Assembly: GCF_024713975.1 (NCBI RefSeq)
Contig: NC_091096.1
Location: 22,841,458 to 22,905,457, forward strand
Length of the DNA: 64,000 nucleotides
Direction of reading: 5' to 3'
Source: Paralichthys olivaceus
Lineage: Eukaryota > Chordata > Actinopteri > Pleuronectiformes > Paralichthyidae
A program made the position numbers and the translations under genes. Positions 1 to 11,510 of this stretch are shown here, in pieces. Each line of letters opens with the position of its first letter. Position 1 is the stretch's first letter. Under the pieces are notes generated by a model. The model was not told the origin of the DNA and did not search any database. It was given only the letters and a program-made list of their open reading frames with translations.

Positions 1-469
1 CTAGACGTTTACAACCGCTTGCTAATCGGGTGTTTTTGGTAACAACATAACCATCGCTGATTCATCAGGCTCTAATCACATGTTAGGATGGTGATTGAAA
101 CTGATTCTTAGCCAGAATGCTTGTGCGGACAGAGATTTTCAAATTAAAACGTAGCATTATGGATGTAGCCTAAGAGGGTTGCTCTTCATCTGTGTGCATG
201 TGTTGGTGTGCCTGTCAGGCTCTCAGCACCCCACAGCTAAGCCTGTTGGTTATCATGATGAGAGGTTAGTGCAGTGCTGCTACTGTCCCCATCCGCAGCT
301 CCCCCCATTCCCAACCCCTGCCATCCACACCCCCAGTGGGTAGCTTTAATTGCCAGACTCTGACCTTTGCCGAGCGGCAGTGACAAGGCCTGTCTGTGGC
401 AGTGGGAGGTGGTAGCTGCTCGATTAGCTGTGACAGCAGAGCGCAGCGATCAGAGTGAGGGAGCAAGAT

Positions 470-500
470 AGAGAGAGAGAGAGAGAGAGTGAGAGAGAGA
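470..500. repeat. (GA)n microsatellite
   Basis: Nearly pure GA dinucleotide tract. It lies inside a G-rich stretch of about 300 bases that ends in a strong donor-like site near 749 (GGAG|gtgagt). No protein homology was seen around it. Confidence 0.9.
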
Positions 501-676
501 GGGAAAGAAATGAGAGTGAGCAGAGAGCCAGCACCGGCTAATTGGAGCCCCCTCTGCCTGGGAGCAGTGAGCTAGAGAGCAGTCGCAGTGGTCCGGGGCA
601 CAGTGACGAGTGTGTGAGTGTGTGTTGGGAGGGGAGGCTATGGGGAGAGCCACATCCACTGTGCTCAGCTCGGGAG

Positions 677-678
<2 letters not shown>

Positions 679-743
<65 letters not shown>
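679..743. repeat. (TG)n microsatellite
   Basis: Uninterrupted GT dinucleotide tract of about 65 bases. The open frames here (poly-Val/Cys or poly-Thr/His) are products of the repeat and are not genes. Confidence 0.97.
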
Positions 744-744
<1 letters not shown>

Positions 745-1036
745 CTGGAGGTGAGTAATTTTTGTAGGTAATGTGGTTTCTGTGTGTATTACATCTAAGT
801 GTGTAAATGTGTGTGTTTTGTCCTGAATATGTCGAACACGTACCCGTTGAACCTGTGTGCATGTACAGTATGTGCGTGTGTGTGTAACCGCACTGGTCTG
901 CCTCGTTGTATATAAGTGTGTGTGCGTGTGTGTCCAGAGAGTGAGAGGCTAAGTAGAATGGACAGTTAGATTGAACAGAACGAGGCACAATTACCAGGTG
1001 ACGCAGAGAAGATAATGTTGTCCCTATCTAACACAC

Positions 1037-1040
<4 letters not shown>

Positions 1041-1115
<75 letters not shown>
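1041..1115. repeat. Compound (CT)n(CA)n microsatellite
   Basis: CT dinucleotides at 1041-1087 pass directly into CA dinucleotides at 1087-1115. The tract is followed by pyrimidine-rich sequence and a good acceptor-like site (tctacag) at about 1155, just upstream of a short signal-peptide-like open frame. Confidence 0.95.
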
Positions 1116-1120
<5 letters not shown>

Positions 1121-1169
1121 TACACCCCATCCTCTTCTGTCTCTGTGTTCTACAGACCAGAATTGGTTT

Positions 1170-1280
1170 ATGAAGAGTCACCGGGTGAACGGCCTGCAGG
1201 CGTCAACCACCCTGCTCTTATCAGCGGTCTTTCTCGCTCTGCATGCTGGGAGAAATGAAACCTCAGCCCTGCACTTCTAA
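1170..1280 (+). other. Short signal-peptide-like open frame behind an acceptor-like site
   Basis: A 36-codon frame opens at 1170, 15 bases after a polypyrimidine tract and acceptor-like tctacag. It carries a hydrophobic core (TTLLLSAVFLALHA) resembling a signal peptide, then an N-E-T glycosylation-type sequon, and stops at 1278-1280. No donor site or homologue was recognised. It could be a terminal or first coding exon of an unrecognised secreted peptide, but it is short enough to be chance. Confidence 0.15.
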
Positions 1281-3150
1281 AATAAGTAGGCATAGTCTGC
1301 CTGTCATATTTCTCTCAGCTCATTTCATAATCTTTGTGTACTGTTCGAGAGACATTGAAGGAAACAAACATTCAGGCTTATTCAAGCTTCCTCAGTCATA
1401 TGAATGGAGCCAGTCCAGTGCCAGTACACAACACAGGGTCGTCCAATGAAAAACTCAGGCTGGCAAAACCTGAGAGCTGTAAAATCCTAATTGTGGACTG
1501 TTTGGCATCTTACAAGCCCTTAACACAATAATAGGACATGCATGAGCAGATCAGCATTAATGTCTACCATGCTGAGCATCTTAATTTAGCATTTGAGCCT
1601 GTTGATATATTAGTAGCTTGAGTCAAGTGATTACCAATCCCAGAGGGATTCATCCTCGACATCTTTGTGGGATTTCATGAAAATCAATCAGTCGTTGAAA
1701 TATTTCAGTCTTGAAAAGTTTTAGCCTTTTTTTTAGTCATCGATGAGACGCCAGTTGTATGTTTAAACTCTTCAAACAAACAACTCTGACTGGATTTTTT
1801 TAAGCAGGATATATATTTAAAATAATCTGCGGCAACTACAGCCAATCAAATTGCAGGACAGGGTGAAGGGGACCTCTGACTTATTGCCTTTATGAAAAGC
1901 ATAGGGCTAATTTTTAGTTTAAAGTTTGAGGTGTTGAAACCACTTACCTGTTGACCTAACCTGTAAGTAACAGCACTGGACAGTACATGAAAACTTAAAT
2001 CACAGTGTGTACTTTTGTATTTGTCACAGTAATAAGTTTAGGATGATGAAGCTACTGAACCACAGTCAGCATTTTTAAGTAGTTTGGTTTTTTCACTTAC
2101 TCAGTAATCTTGTGGAAATTTAAATTCTATGGCAGTAACAGATCTCATCTGTGAGTCAGATACTTCAGTGCTCTCTCCACTGCTGATGAAATTACTCAGC
2201 AACTTGGATCCAGTTTCCAATGAGAATCATCACTCTCACAGTTTATTGAAATGCATCAAAGATCCTGTGTGACAGGACGGTGCTGGAAAACTCAGGCTTG
2301 GCCGCCTCAGTCAAAAAACTCCTCAGATGCAGCTCATTTTGCTGCATCTCATCCTAATTTTGGAAATATAAGACACTGATTGGTGACAGCAGAGTGGATG
2401 ACAGACCGAGAGTAAATGAGGTGTAACGTGGACTCAAACTCACAGAGATATAATCACATGATGTGTGCCGGCTGAACCTCAGTTGAACTCAGAACCCACA
2501 ACCTTCCTATCTAATAACATAAGATAGCACAGTCCAGTTCATACTTTTAGGTAGTGCCCCCAACCGCTTCTGATATTAAACTCACAACCACACACTGAAT
2601 CTTGAAGCCATTAAGTGCTCAAGGACAAGGAGAAGCACTGGGTTTGAAACTGAATAAAACTGATCAGTTCAATGTGCAGCTTTCTGTGCACTCTTTTCTT
2701 AAATACTTTATTATCAGGTCAAACGTGGACATGAGGGAAAGGTGTAAACTGGGTTAGGTTCAGGGTTCACATTGAGGACAAACTCAACCCTGATGTTGTT
2801 AAAGTTCAGTGTCTTAAGGCAACAACGTTTTTAGATTGTTATTCCTGAAATAACTGTGACACTATGGGTGGAGCTTAAGCACATACGAGGCTGCATATTA
2901 GTACAGTGTATTATTGAAGATCTATTATTTATCATCAGTGTATCACCATAGACCTGACAGATGCAAGAAGAGGCTGTACCAGTGAGATTACTCTGGCTGG
3001 TCTCCTGCAAACTTCACATCTGACCTCATCTCACTTTGTTTCAGGAGAAATGTCTAAAAAGTAATTTGCACGTGCACAGCTTGCCCTGCCCTGTTAGTAA
3101 TATTAACCAACCCTTTATGGCAGGATGTCAAATCTTTGACTGACAAACAG
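1281..3150. other. Gene-free single-copy-looking DNA
   Basis: AT-rich sequence of moderate complexity. I see no long open frame, no recognisable exon, no long microsatellite and no repeat family I can name. Confidence 0.5.
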
Positions 3151-3159
3151 CGGAGTAAT

Positions 3160-3340
3160 GACAACCATCTGGTGTAGTAATGAAGGCAGCAGTGGGAATG
3201 AGATGTTTTAATTAATGAAAGCCACTCCATTAGCTCTGATGAGAGGCTTATCAGCTCTGGCTCATTATGCAAATGGAATTAAGATTGCTGAGCGGTGTGC
3301 GTCGTTAATAACTGAGATGTTTGGGCATTTTGTTCAAAGT
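3160..3340. promoter_or_regulatory. Candidate conserved non-coding element
   Basis: Unique sequence dense in homeodomain and POU-type words: TTAATTAATG at about 3209, ATTAG at about 3230, an exact octamer ATGCAAAT at about 3268 and GTTAATAA at about 3303. It has no open frame of note. Such composition is typical of developmental enhancers in vertebrates, but conservation cannot be seen from one genome. Confidence 0.3.
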
Positions 3341-3417
3341 GACTTCCTTTGACCAGGGCTGGGGGCCAGGAAGCCATCAGCTGTTCCAGCACTGACACAG
3401 AGTGTTGGCAGTGTTGG

Positions 3418-3418
<1 letters not shown>

Positions 3419-3446
<28 letters not shown>
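3419..3446. repeat. (TA)n tract
   Basis: Pure TA tract directly abutting the left terminus of the Tc1-like copy. This is consistent with TA target-site insertion. Confidence 0.9.
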
Positions 3447-3449
<3 letters not shown>

Positions 3450-4020
3450 TCACCAGCCACTTTATTAGGCACACCTGTTCAATTGCATGTTAACACAAAT
3501 ACCTCAGCCAATCACATGGCAGCAACTCAATGCATTTATGCTTCCAGATGTGGTGAAGACGACTTGCTGAAGTTCAAACCGAGAATCAAAATGGGTAAGA
3601 AATGGGATTTAAGTGACTTTGAACATGGCATGGTTGTTGGTGCCAGACAGGCTGGTAGTACTTCAAAAACTGCTGATCTACTGGGATTCTTACGCACAAC
3701 CATCTCTAGGGTTTACAGAGAATGGTCCAAAAAAGAGAAAATATCCAGTGAGCAGCAGTTGTGTGGATCAAAATGCTTTGTTGATGTCAGAGGTCAGAGG
3801 AGAATGGGCAGAGTGGTTCAAGATGATAGAAAGGCAACAGTTATAACCACTTGTTACAACCAAGGTGTGCAGAATACCATCTCTGAACGCACAACACGTG
3901 GAACCTTAATGTAGATGTGCTACAGCAGCAGAAGACCACACCAGTTGCCACTCCTGTCAGCTAAGAACAGGAAACTGAGGCTACAATTCACACAGGCTCA
4001 CTAAAATTGGACAACAGAAG
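3447..4020 (+). mobile_element. Tc1/mariner-like transposon, 5' part only
   Basis: The copy begins with the terminus seen in a common fish Tc1-like family (CACTCACCAGCCACTTTATT), right after a TA repeat. It contains the leader and the N-terminal third of a transposase. Similarity to the family stops near 4020, in the region where the catalytic part should begin, and no right terminal inverted repeat is present. The copy is therefore truncated and immobile. Confidence 0.85.
3591..3914 (+). pseudogene. Degenerate Tc1-like transposase N-terminus
   Basis: The frame opens with MGKKWDLSDFEHGMVVGARQ, followed by a helix-turn-helix (residues about 10-50, SKTADLLGFLRTTISRVYRE) that matches the paired-like DNA-binding domain of Tc1 transposases. 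A second, poorly preserved helix-turn-helix region follows (RGQRRMGRVVQDDRKAT). The frame ends after about 107 residues without any of the DDE catalytic domain. A dead fragment of a mobile element, not a host gene. Confidence 0.8.
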
Positions 4021-4576
4021 CACACCCAGTACAATTCAGTCAATTTCCTGAAACATTTGACTGACAGATGTTATCCAAATTAAATTATCCGCTCTGCCAT
4101 TTTTTCTGCCGGTTGCTTTGGTTTCCGTGGCCCGCTTGCTCCTTTGTGATCAACACATTTTCCAGCAACCTTTTACAAAAAGTTTTTTCAGGTACATTTA
4201 TCTTTTTTAAAAGAAAAGCTCTGATAAATTCAATATTTGTAATATTCATAGTTGTTGTACATAGTGGAGCAGTAATGGCTAAAAAGATAAATATTATAAG
4301 TTGGAAGAGACCAAAACAGAGCCAAAATGAATGTTACTGTACCATGTCTTACAGATGACTAATTTGCCAAAGCAACTTTACCGTATAGATGATAACGTTG
4401 CATTTTAAGTCATTGTGATTTCAGCTTCTCTGACGTGTCAAGACAAAAGAAAAATAAAACTGTGTCTTGTCTCTATTCATTAAAAAAAAGAGCAGCAAGT
4501 AAAGTTCACAGTATTCACTGGGCAGAGCTTCAGTTAACTTTGTTTCATTTCGACCTTTCTCATTGCTCATTTACCC

Positions 4577-4580
<4 letters not shown>

Positions 4581-4650
<70 letters not shown>

Positions 4651-4674
4651 TGTGCATGCGTGCGTGTGTGTGTC
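4581..4674. repeat. (TG)n microsatellite
   Basis: Pure TG to 4646, then imperfect TG/CG to 4674. It is the first of three neighbouring tracts of alternating orientation (TG, CA, TG) within 450 bases. Confidence 0.95.
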
Positions 4675-4784
4675 TGTCCACATGAGGCCGGGTTGTGTGC
4701 CTCTCTTTGACCCTGTGGTCATTAATCTCACTTGCTGTCAAGGTAATGGACACTGATGGACAGGATTGTGTTTGCTCTCTCACT

Positions 4785-4786
<2 letters not shown>

Positions 4787-4866
<80 letters not shown>
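4787..4866. repeat. (CA)n microsatellite
   Basis: Uninterrupted CA tract of 80 bases, opposite in sense to the TG tracts on either side, so it can pair with either. Confidence 0.97.
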
Positions 4867-4867
<1 letters not shown>

Positions 4868-4980
4868 CAGTAACTCTAGGTGCTGACAGCTTCAAACAGT
4901 CCCTCTCCACACACATATACAATTCAGTTACACATTCACAGCAGCTGATGGCCATTCTCTGAATAATCCACAAGTTTATC

Positions 4981-4982
<2 letters not shown>

Positions 4983-5027
<45 letters not shown>
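4983..5027. repeat. (TG)n microsatellite
   Basis: Uninterrupted TG tract of 45 bases, the third of the TG/CA/TG trio. Confidence 0.97.
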
Positions 5028-5028
<1 letters not shown>

Positions 5029-5089
5029 CTCCAGTCAGCTGACACTCCCTCTGCTGGTCAGTTAGAGCACTCAACAACTTTTCCACTAA

Positions 5090-5500
5090 ATTGGTCAAAC
5101 CTGCCGTCGGGCCTTCACCCATTCACTCTCCCGAGAGGTTTCTGCAATTCTTTAAAACATCTGTATGTTACATTTCCAGAGTCAAAGTGAGGTTAGCAGC
5201 CCCCCACCACCACCAGCGCCCCACTAACCAGACCGCTTTGTCCAGCCTGCCTTTTTGCTTCCTCCACATTTCAAAGCAATTACTCCATGTTGATTTAGCT
5301 GTCACTGGGGGCATGTGTTCGAGCATGATTTATAGAGCGCCCGCCCGGTGCCAGTTGACTTACGATAAATTGCACAATATTCTGAAAGGCTCATTTGCTT
5401 AGCGCTACATTAGGGGGCCGATGATTGCTACACAAAGCCATGTAAATGAGTTCTGAGAGGGGCCCCATCACTCAACATGTCATGTAGCCAATCCCATTAT
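5090..5500. promoter_or_regulatory. Candidate conserved non-coding block
   Basis: Four hundred bases of unique, balanced-composition sequence between microsatellites, with short AT-rich transcription-factor-like words (ATGATTTATAG, ACGATAAATTGC, TTATTATTTATGA). It does not fold into a good coding frame and resembles no repeat I know. Regulatory function is inferred from composition only. Confidence 0.25.
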
Positions 5501-5586
5501 TATTTATGACTGGGAGCTGGGCCGTGTTTCCTCAGAGGCCAAGCGAGGCTCATATATGTGCTGTGACAACTCCACTCTGCCCCCAC

Positions 5587-5588
<2 letters not shown>

Positions 5589-5636
<48 letters not shown>

Positions 5637-5652
5637 AGAGAGAGAGAGAGAG
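5589..5652. repeat. Compound (TG)n(GA)n microsatellite
   Basis: TG tract to 5634, then a GA tract to 5652. Confidence 0.95.
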
Positions 5653-5833
5653 TGAGATGCCATATCTGTGTGACGGAGCAGGAAGGAGCCAGGCTGTCTG
5701 TGTTATCTGCTGGAGGGTGAAGATTAAATGATGGTGATGATTGCACATGGAGTGATGGAAAGATGACCAACTAACTTGTTCAATCTTTCTCCTTCTTCCC
5801 AGTTTTATGCTCTTTGTCTGTTTTTGTCTCTCT

Positions 5834-5836
<3 letters not shown>

Positions 5837-5870
<34 letters not shown>
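5837..5870. repeat. (CA)n microsatellite
   Basis: Pure CA tract of 34 bases. Confidence 0.95.
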
Positions 5871-5872
<2 letters not shown>

Positions 5873-8343
5873 AACACGGTAATGAATCTAGAGATGTCCC
5901 CAAACAAAGCTTCTTCAGTGCACATACAATGGTAGAGATCAGTGGAGTTCATTGTGTTTATTCTCTCTTATCTTCACCATGTCAGGGCTGGTGTACAGAG
6001 TGGCCTACAGTATTTGGCCTTTTTCATGGTCGCTCAGACATGTCATAACACTGCTACTTACATTCACCACTGTCAAACATGTCAGCTCTCTAAACCATAA
6101 CAAAGATAACAGAGGCTCTGCTCTCACATCCATCGCTCAGCAAGGGGATATCTACGTCTGTGTGTGTGTGTCTGTGTTGACATCATAGCTGAGCTGTTAT
6201 TTGATCAGAATGGTGATCTAAGTGTCTGTGGTGATTAGGTGTAATCTGCTTTCCAAGGCTATGATCTATGGTCTGCAGCTGGATGGTGTGTGTGTGTGTG
6301 TTACATGACCTGACGCTTATTCATCATACTGTCATAACGTCCAGGATATATTATGCTCCCATAATGGATAACACATTTCATTACATCTTGTATTATCAAC
6401 ATATAGATGAATTAATATCAGACTGGGGTCCAGTCCCAGCTGGATTCACCGTGAGCGAGTGAGGGGGTTGATGATGTTTCTAACACATGACAGACGCAAA
6501 AAATACAAATATCTCAGAGAGAGAGAGAGAGTGTTTGTGGTGGTAAGAGACGACACCATTGTTGATGTGCTGTAAAGAACATCGCATGATCTCCAAAGCA
6601 GAGTTAAAACATTACATCCTGCCTCTGTCTGCTGCACCACCCCTCACCTGAAGCCATGTTGTATTTCTAAATGACAGCCCGTTTGTAGTTTCAGTTTTTA
6701 AGGTTTGAGCTTGTGATTTGATGAACAGAAGCAATAACCTACAGTCATCCAGAAGGAGACAGATTACCTGAAATATTTTTGACTTTGCATCGAAGACACT
6801 GATTCCCAAAAAGGTGCATACTACAAATATGTTATACCATCTGAAGTGGACTGATTATGTAAATTGTGAATTGCCTGAATCTAAATTCAGACAGTATAAG
6901 TTGACTTATTAACTCAGCATGTCAGTAATATTTTCAGTATTTTGCAGATACTGAACTGGGATCCAAAAAGTTACATAGGAAAACTCACACACACACCGTG
7001 AGCAGCTGTGCAACTGTCTCCATCAACAGAAAAAGGATCACGATCTCCGAGGAAAGTAAAGACAGATTTCAGCCTCCTCATAATGAAAGAGAGGATTGAA
7101 TTTGTCGCCCACACTGATGACTGACAGGGGTTGACTTGACGCCACGCTAATGCTTTGGCTGGAAATGACACAGCGCACACATGACGGTGAGGCAGAAATA
7201 ATACAACAGGTTAAATATAGATGGTTGTGATGGATGCTTTGGCATGTTTTGTGGGTTTTTGTCAGTGAAGTTTTAAGTGTAAAAGTAGAGTCCAGCCTTG
7301 TGTGCGTTGTGGTATGATGAAAAGGCCCAGATCATATATATCACTTTTGTCCATAAGTCCTGCAAAGGTGAACGTAGAGGTACAGAAAGTTCTCAAATAT
7401 TCCACATAATGACAATGGAGAGTAAGACATGTCAGGTGATAACTTTATTTTAAATATAACATTCATATAGTATAAATGTGTATTGGACTCTGTCAAACTT
7501 ACTGCTGTATAATTGTTAAATAAGTGCTGTGAAATGATGACAGTTGCAGGATAACTGTTTAATACTTCAAAAATAGATTTACAGTGGAGTACAACATTAA
7601 CATTCATCAGTAATATAATTATATATATATTTATATTTGAAAGGTATCTTTAAAAAATAACTGTGTTTATAAGTGCACTTAATGCATCTTCAGCCAATAC
7701 ATTACCTCCTCCATAATTTGTCTTCCTTTTCCATTTCTCTCTCTCCCTTGCTTGCTCCTCTTGTGCCCTTCATTGCCTCTCCCCAACTCCTCCTCCTCGC
7801 CACTGGAGCTTTTTGTTTTTTAACGGATGAGTTATTGACTTAAGCAGGGCCAATTAATCAGGGTGTAATGGGGCAGCGGGGGAGGCCCAGGGAAGCCATG
7901 CATCATGGGCCAGAGATGAGCTCTGTCAGCCTGCTCATACAGCCCTCTTCAATCACTCCCACATTAACGGCAGGCAGAGATGAGGAGGTGGAGGGAGAGA
8001 GCGAGGAGCAGGAAGAAACGAGCGGTGGGGAAGGAGAAACAAGGAAAGAAAGGGGATAGAGGGTGAGCATGTACATTGTGTAGTAAGATTGTGAGTAGGA
8101 GTCAAATGAAAGTTTGTGAGAGACCACACGTAGACACTAGCCAAGACCATCAAACCCTGTCATCTTCAGCTGCTGTGTGTCTGATCTGATCTTACCTCAG
8201 GTGGCATACGGGTGTACATGGGTGTGTGTGGTGAGGGTGCTGTTGATGTGTCTAGGTCAGATGGGATTAAACACTTGACTGCACTTTACACCCAAACATA
8301 GCATGCCATAGATCAATCCGACATCATAACATACAAACAGATA

Positions 8344-8344
<1 letters not shown>
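5871..8344. other. Gene-free interval
   Basis: AT-rich sequence with a short GT tract near 6285 and the dispersed repeat at about 6.5-6.8 kb. A unique block at 7800-7990 has homeodomain-like words (GAGTTATTGACTTAAG, CCAATTAATCAG) and may be regulatory. No exon was recognised. Confidence 0.45.
6480..6810. repeat. Dispersed repeat copy related to 37.73-38.09 kb
   Basis: The stretch around 6580-6650 (ACATCCTGCCTCTGTCTGCT and following CACCACC..CACCTGA) reappears with few changes at about 37951-37985. The two sites are 31 kb apart, so this is an interspersed repeat, probably a non-autonomous DNA element. Element ends were not defined. Confidence 0.5.

Positions 8345-8381
<37 letters not shown>
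8345..8381. repeat. (CA)n microsatellite
   Basis: Pure CA tract of 37 bases. Confidence 0.95.
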
Positions 8382-8383
<2 letters not shown>

Positions 8384-9858
8384 AAATAGTTACAAAACAG
8401 TCATGATATGGTCTTGATGAAAGACAGTTTTATCTATGAAGGATGAAAAATGCCTGATTTTAAATATTTTAATTCATGAATAAAAAAATAAATACCAAAT
8501 TAAAAATAAATTTGTGAATGGATAAATATATAAATGTTGGTAATTAAGAAAGAAACAGAAATTAAGGTTTTTTGTTTTTGTGCGTCTACATTTATTCATC
8601 TTTTAATTATTACACAATTATTCTTTCTTACATCAGTTAAAATATTTGTTTATTTTATTTATTGATGAGTAAGTTATTTTTCAGCCTGAATATTTGGTGA
8701 GTTGTTAATTCGGTAGCTGATTATTTAAGTTATTTAAAGTTAACCTTTATGGTCAATACACTTTTTCTCATTGAGCTACCTTTGCTTTCTTCATTATCAA
8801 TAACAAACCAATTACCAATCAGGTTCAGAGTCTTGGAGGGAAGAGTCCCACCTAATCAGATTTCAATAAGATTTCAATAAGAGCCTGCGCCCCAGCTGTA
8901 CCCCATCCCCCGACCGGCTTAACCCACCCCTGAGTTAACTGCTGCAGCAGTGGGTTCATGTAAAATTCATAGCTGACGATGTCAGACACATGTTGTTTCA
9001 CTCAGTGATGGACTTATCTGACTTCCCCTGTGTCATGTGTCAATCAATGGCTTTAGGCCCACGAAGAAGCTGTGTGTCACATCATAATCCTCCCCGTCAT
9101 GATACAGTTACATTGGAGTAAAATATCCACTTAACATGCCATCCATCACTTTTATCTCTCTCAGCGAGTCCTCGTCGTCCTCTCTGTCTGACTGACTGTC
9201 ATGGTGGAAGCTGAAATATTACATTTCAAAGTATCTCGTTTTTCTCAGAGAAAGCAAGGCCAGGATGTGAGATAGAAACATAATATCTGTCATTTTATCC
9301 AAAGGGCCTCCATGAACTATTAATGCATACATATTTAATATGGCTGGCCCAAGTTAGAGTAGATCTCCTTTTCCCTTGAAGTGTGACATGGTTTGCACAT
9401 TGACCTTCAGTTGCAAAAAAGTATAAATCACTTTAAACATATTCTGTACATTTCCCCAATACTGGACTTAACAACATGCTGTCTTTGTGATTTATGTGAT
9501 CAACAGTCAAAAGGGTTCTCACTGGAACTCACTTATGAAGTGGCAGTCTTGTATAGAATACTGATTTCTATAATGACTCAAAACAGATAGAACAGAAGTT
9601 CAGCTAAGTGAAAAAAAATATGCAAAGCACCTCATACTTAGCCTGGAGTGGAGAAAATCTGGTGGCGTCTGCAACATTTTTGCCTGGGGGCTTTAAACCG
9701 GTTGCCAAGCTAAAATAGACAGAACAGTTAAGACAAAGTGAGAGACTTTGAAGAACAAACCACTGTCACTTATGCACTTCTCTATCCTGTCCTCTGAAGC
9801 CCCTTCATTGGGCAAAAAAACCCATTAACATCCACTAACATCTGCCTTTTTTCTTTAA

Positions 9859-10219
9859 AGGTTTAGTGTGTAAGATTTAGTGACATCTATTGGTGTAGCT
9901 AAATACCAGCTCAATACTCCTCACCTCACTCTCCTCTTCCAAACATGACAGAGAACCTGTGGTAGCCTTCAGTTGTCATAAAAACTCAAAAGGTCTTTAG
10001 TTTGTTCATTTTGGACTACTGTAAAGAACATGGCGGCCTCCATAGAGAGGAGCCACTCTAAATATAAAGGATTTGAATATAAAGGGCACATTCTAGGGTA
10101 AAGAGAACAACAATTTGTACAATTTAGATGAAATACTCTAGTTAATACATCACTTGGATTATTTTATTTAAAATTTCTGCCAATAGATCCCTTTCACCTA
10201 AATCTTACACACTAGACCT
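9859..10219. mobile_element. MITE with 22-bp terminal inverted repeats
   Basis: The left end (9859-9880, AGGTTTAGTGTGTAAGATTT and two more bases) and the right end (10198-10219) are inverted copies with one mismatch. The 361-bp interior has no coding capacity. The end sequence is typical of an abundant teleost non-autonomous DNA transposon. No clear target-site duplication was seen. Confidence 0.85.
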
Positions 10220-10289
10220 GAATGTATACAATCAGCATTCACTCGGGTCAAATCTCGAATGAGCTAATTTCTTCTTCTTTATTTTGGCA

Positions 10290-10336
10290 GTTCATGGGGG
10301 TTTATTCACAGCATTGGTGAATAAACCCCAATGAAC
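10290..10336. repeat. Near-perfect 20-bp inverted repeat, 7-nt loop
   Basis: The left arm 10290-10309 (GTTCATGGGGGTTTATTCAC) pairs with 10317-10336 at all but one position. It could be a hairpin transposon end or a small hairpin RNA. It lies 70 bases from the MITE. Confidence 0.8.
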
Positions 10337-11463
10337 ACCTGTGTACTTATTGTTGTTTACATCTTATGAATGAACAATTGTTTCATATTGTGCAAAGTGG
10401 CAAAACAGCAAGGCGTAGCTCACTTTGGATTCTGGTGCGTTTGTGATGTCAAACTCACTGGCAAAAAAAAACAGAAGCAAACTCCTCCACTGGCTACGGG
10501 ACAGAACCTTCTTCAGCAGGGTTACCCACATTTGAAAAGAAAGCATGTACTTGCTAATCTTGGTGTAGATGTAAATAAAGTCTCCCTTCGAAACTTGATG
10601 TACAGGTGGCTTAACCAAACACAATATGTCATTTTTGAAAATCATTCTCATATAATGAAAATGCAAATAGAAAGAATGCAATTAGATCAAAGGAATCAGG
10701 ACCATACACCTATAAATAAAAACATTGAAAGTCTTTGTGTAGCCATAAGAACACTCACTGAGATACTTTTAAATGGATATTTAATCCCAACCTCAACCAT
10801 CCAGTCAGGTCACTTTCATTTATTAAGTACCTGGTCAGAACAGAAGTCATCTCAGAGCACTTTTATTATAAACACTTACTGACACAAAAGGTACTGGCCT
10901 CCATACTTGGAAATAACTTGCACGTTACAGCGTTATTGGGTTTGTGTGTGTGTATTTGTGTTTGTCATGTCAGTATGTGCAGTGGCAGAAAAAGGAGCTG
11001 AGAGAGTTGATTGTGCCCTCGGATAGGGACTGAGTGACATGAGAAGAATGGCAGTGGTTGGCTATTCGCAGGATGGGGGTTGTTGTTATGGTGCCCCAGG
11101 GCAGAATGAAAGACGTGTTTTGACATGAGCCCCTTAACTCCCATAATCCAGCTGGATCTAACCACTTTATACAATCAAACACCTACTGTATGTGTCAATT
11201 TGCCATAACAACCATAAACAGTGCTAGAAGGATACATATTATATGTAGTTACTACTGTACAAACTATACAAGGCTGCAACTAGCTACAGATGGATATATA
11301 AATGTCTAACTCAGGTTCATTTTTTTATGGAAGACAGCCAAACAAATGTTCTTTGACATCAAGGCATTTATCAAAGTGAACAATAGCTAATCATCACTGT
11401 ATTAATTTTGAGAAAATCAGTATAATTACAGTACATCCAAGGCAATTACCAAAAGGACCTGCA

Positions 11464-11510
11464 CTCAACCATACTTAACATTGCGTATCGCTATGTTAAG
11501 TATGGTTGAG
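11464..11510. repeat. Perfect 18-bp inverted repeat, 11-nt loop
   Basis: The arm 11464-11481 (CTCAACCATACTTAACAT) is exactly complementary to 11493-11510, with an 11-base loop. The surrounding DNA shows no matching longer terminal repeats, so it looks like an isolated cruciform or hairpin. Confidence 0.9.

Noticed and set aside
542-988. Open frames on both strands over the (TG)n tract
   Set aside because: Their length comes from the dinucleotide repeat, which has no stops in several frames. The translation is low-complexity Val/Cys or His/Thr.
4435-5045. Several open frames over the TG/CA trio
   Set aside because: These too come from the repeats and show no domain or homologue.
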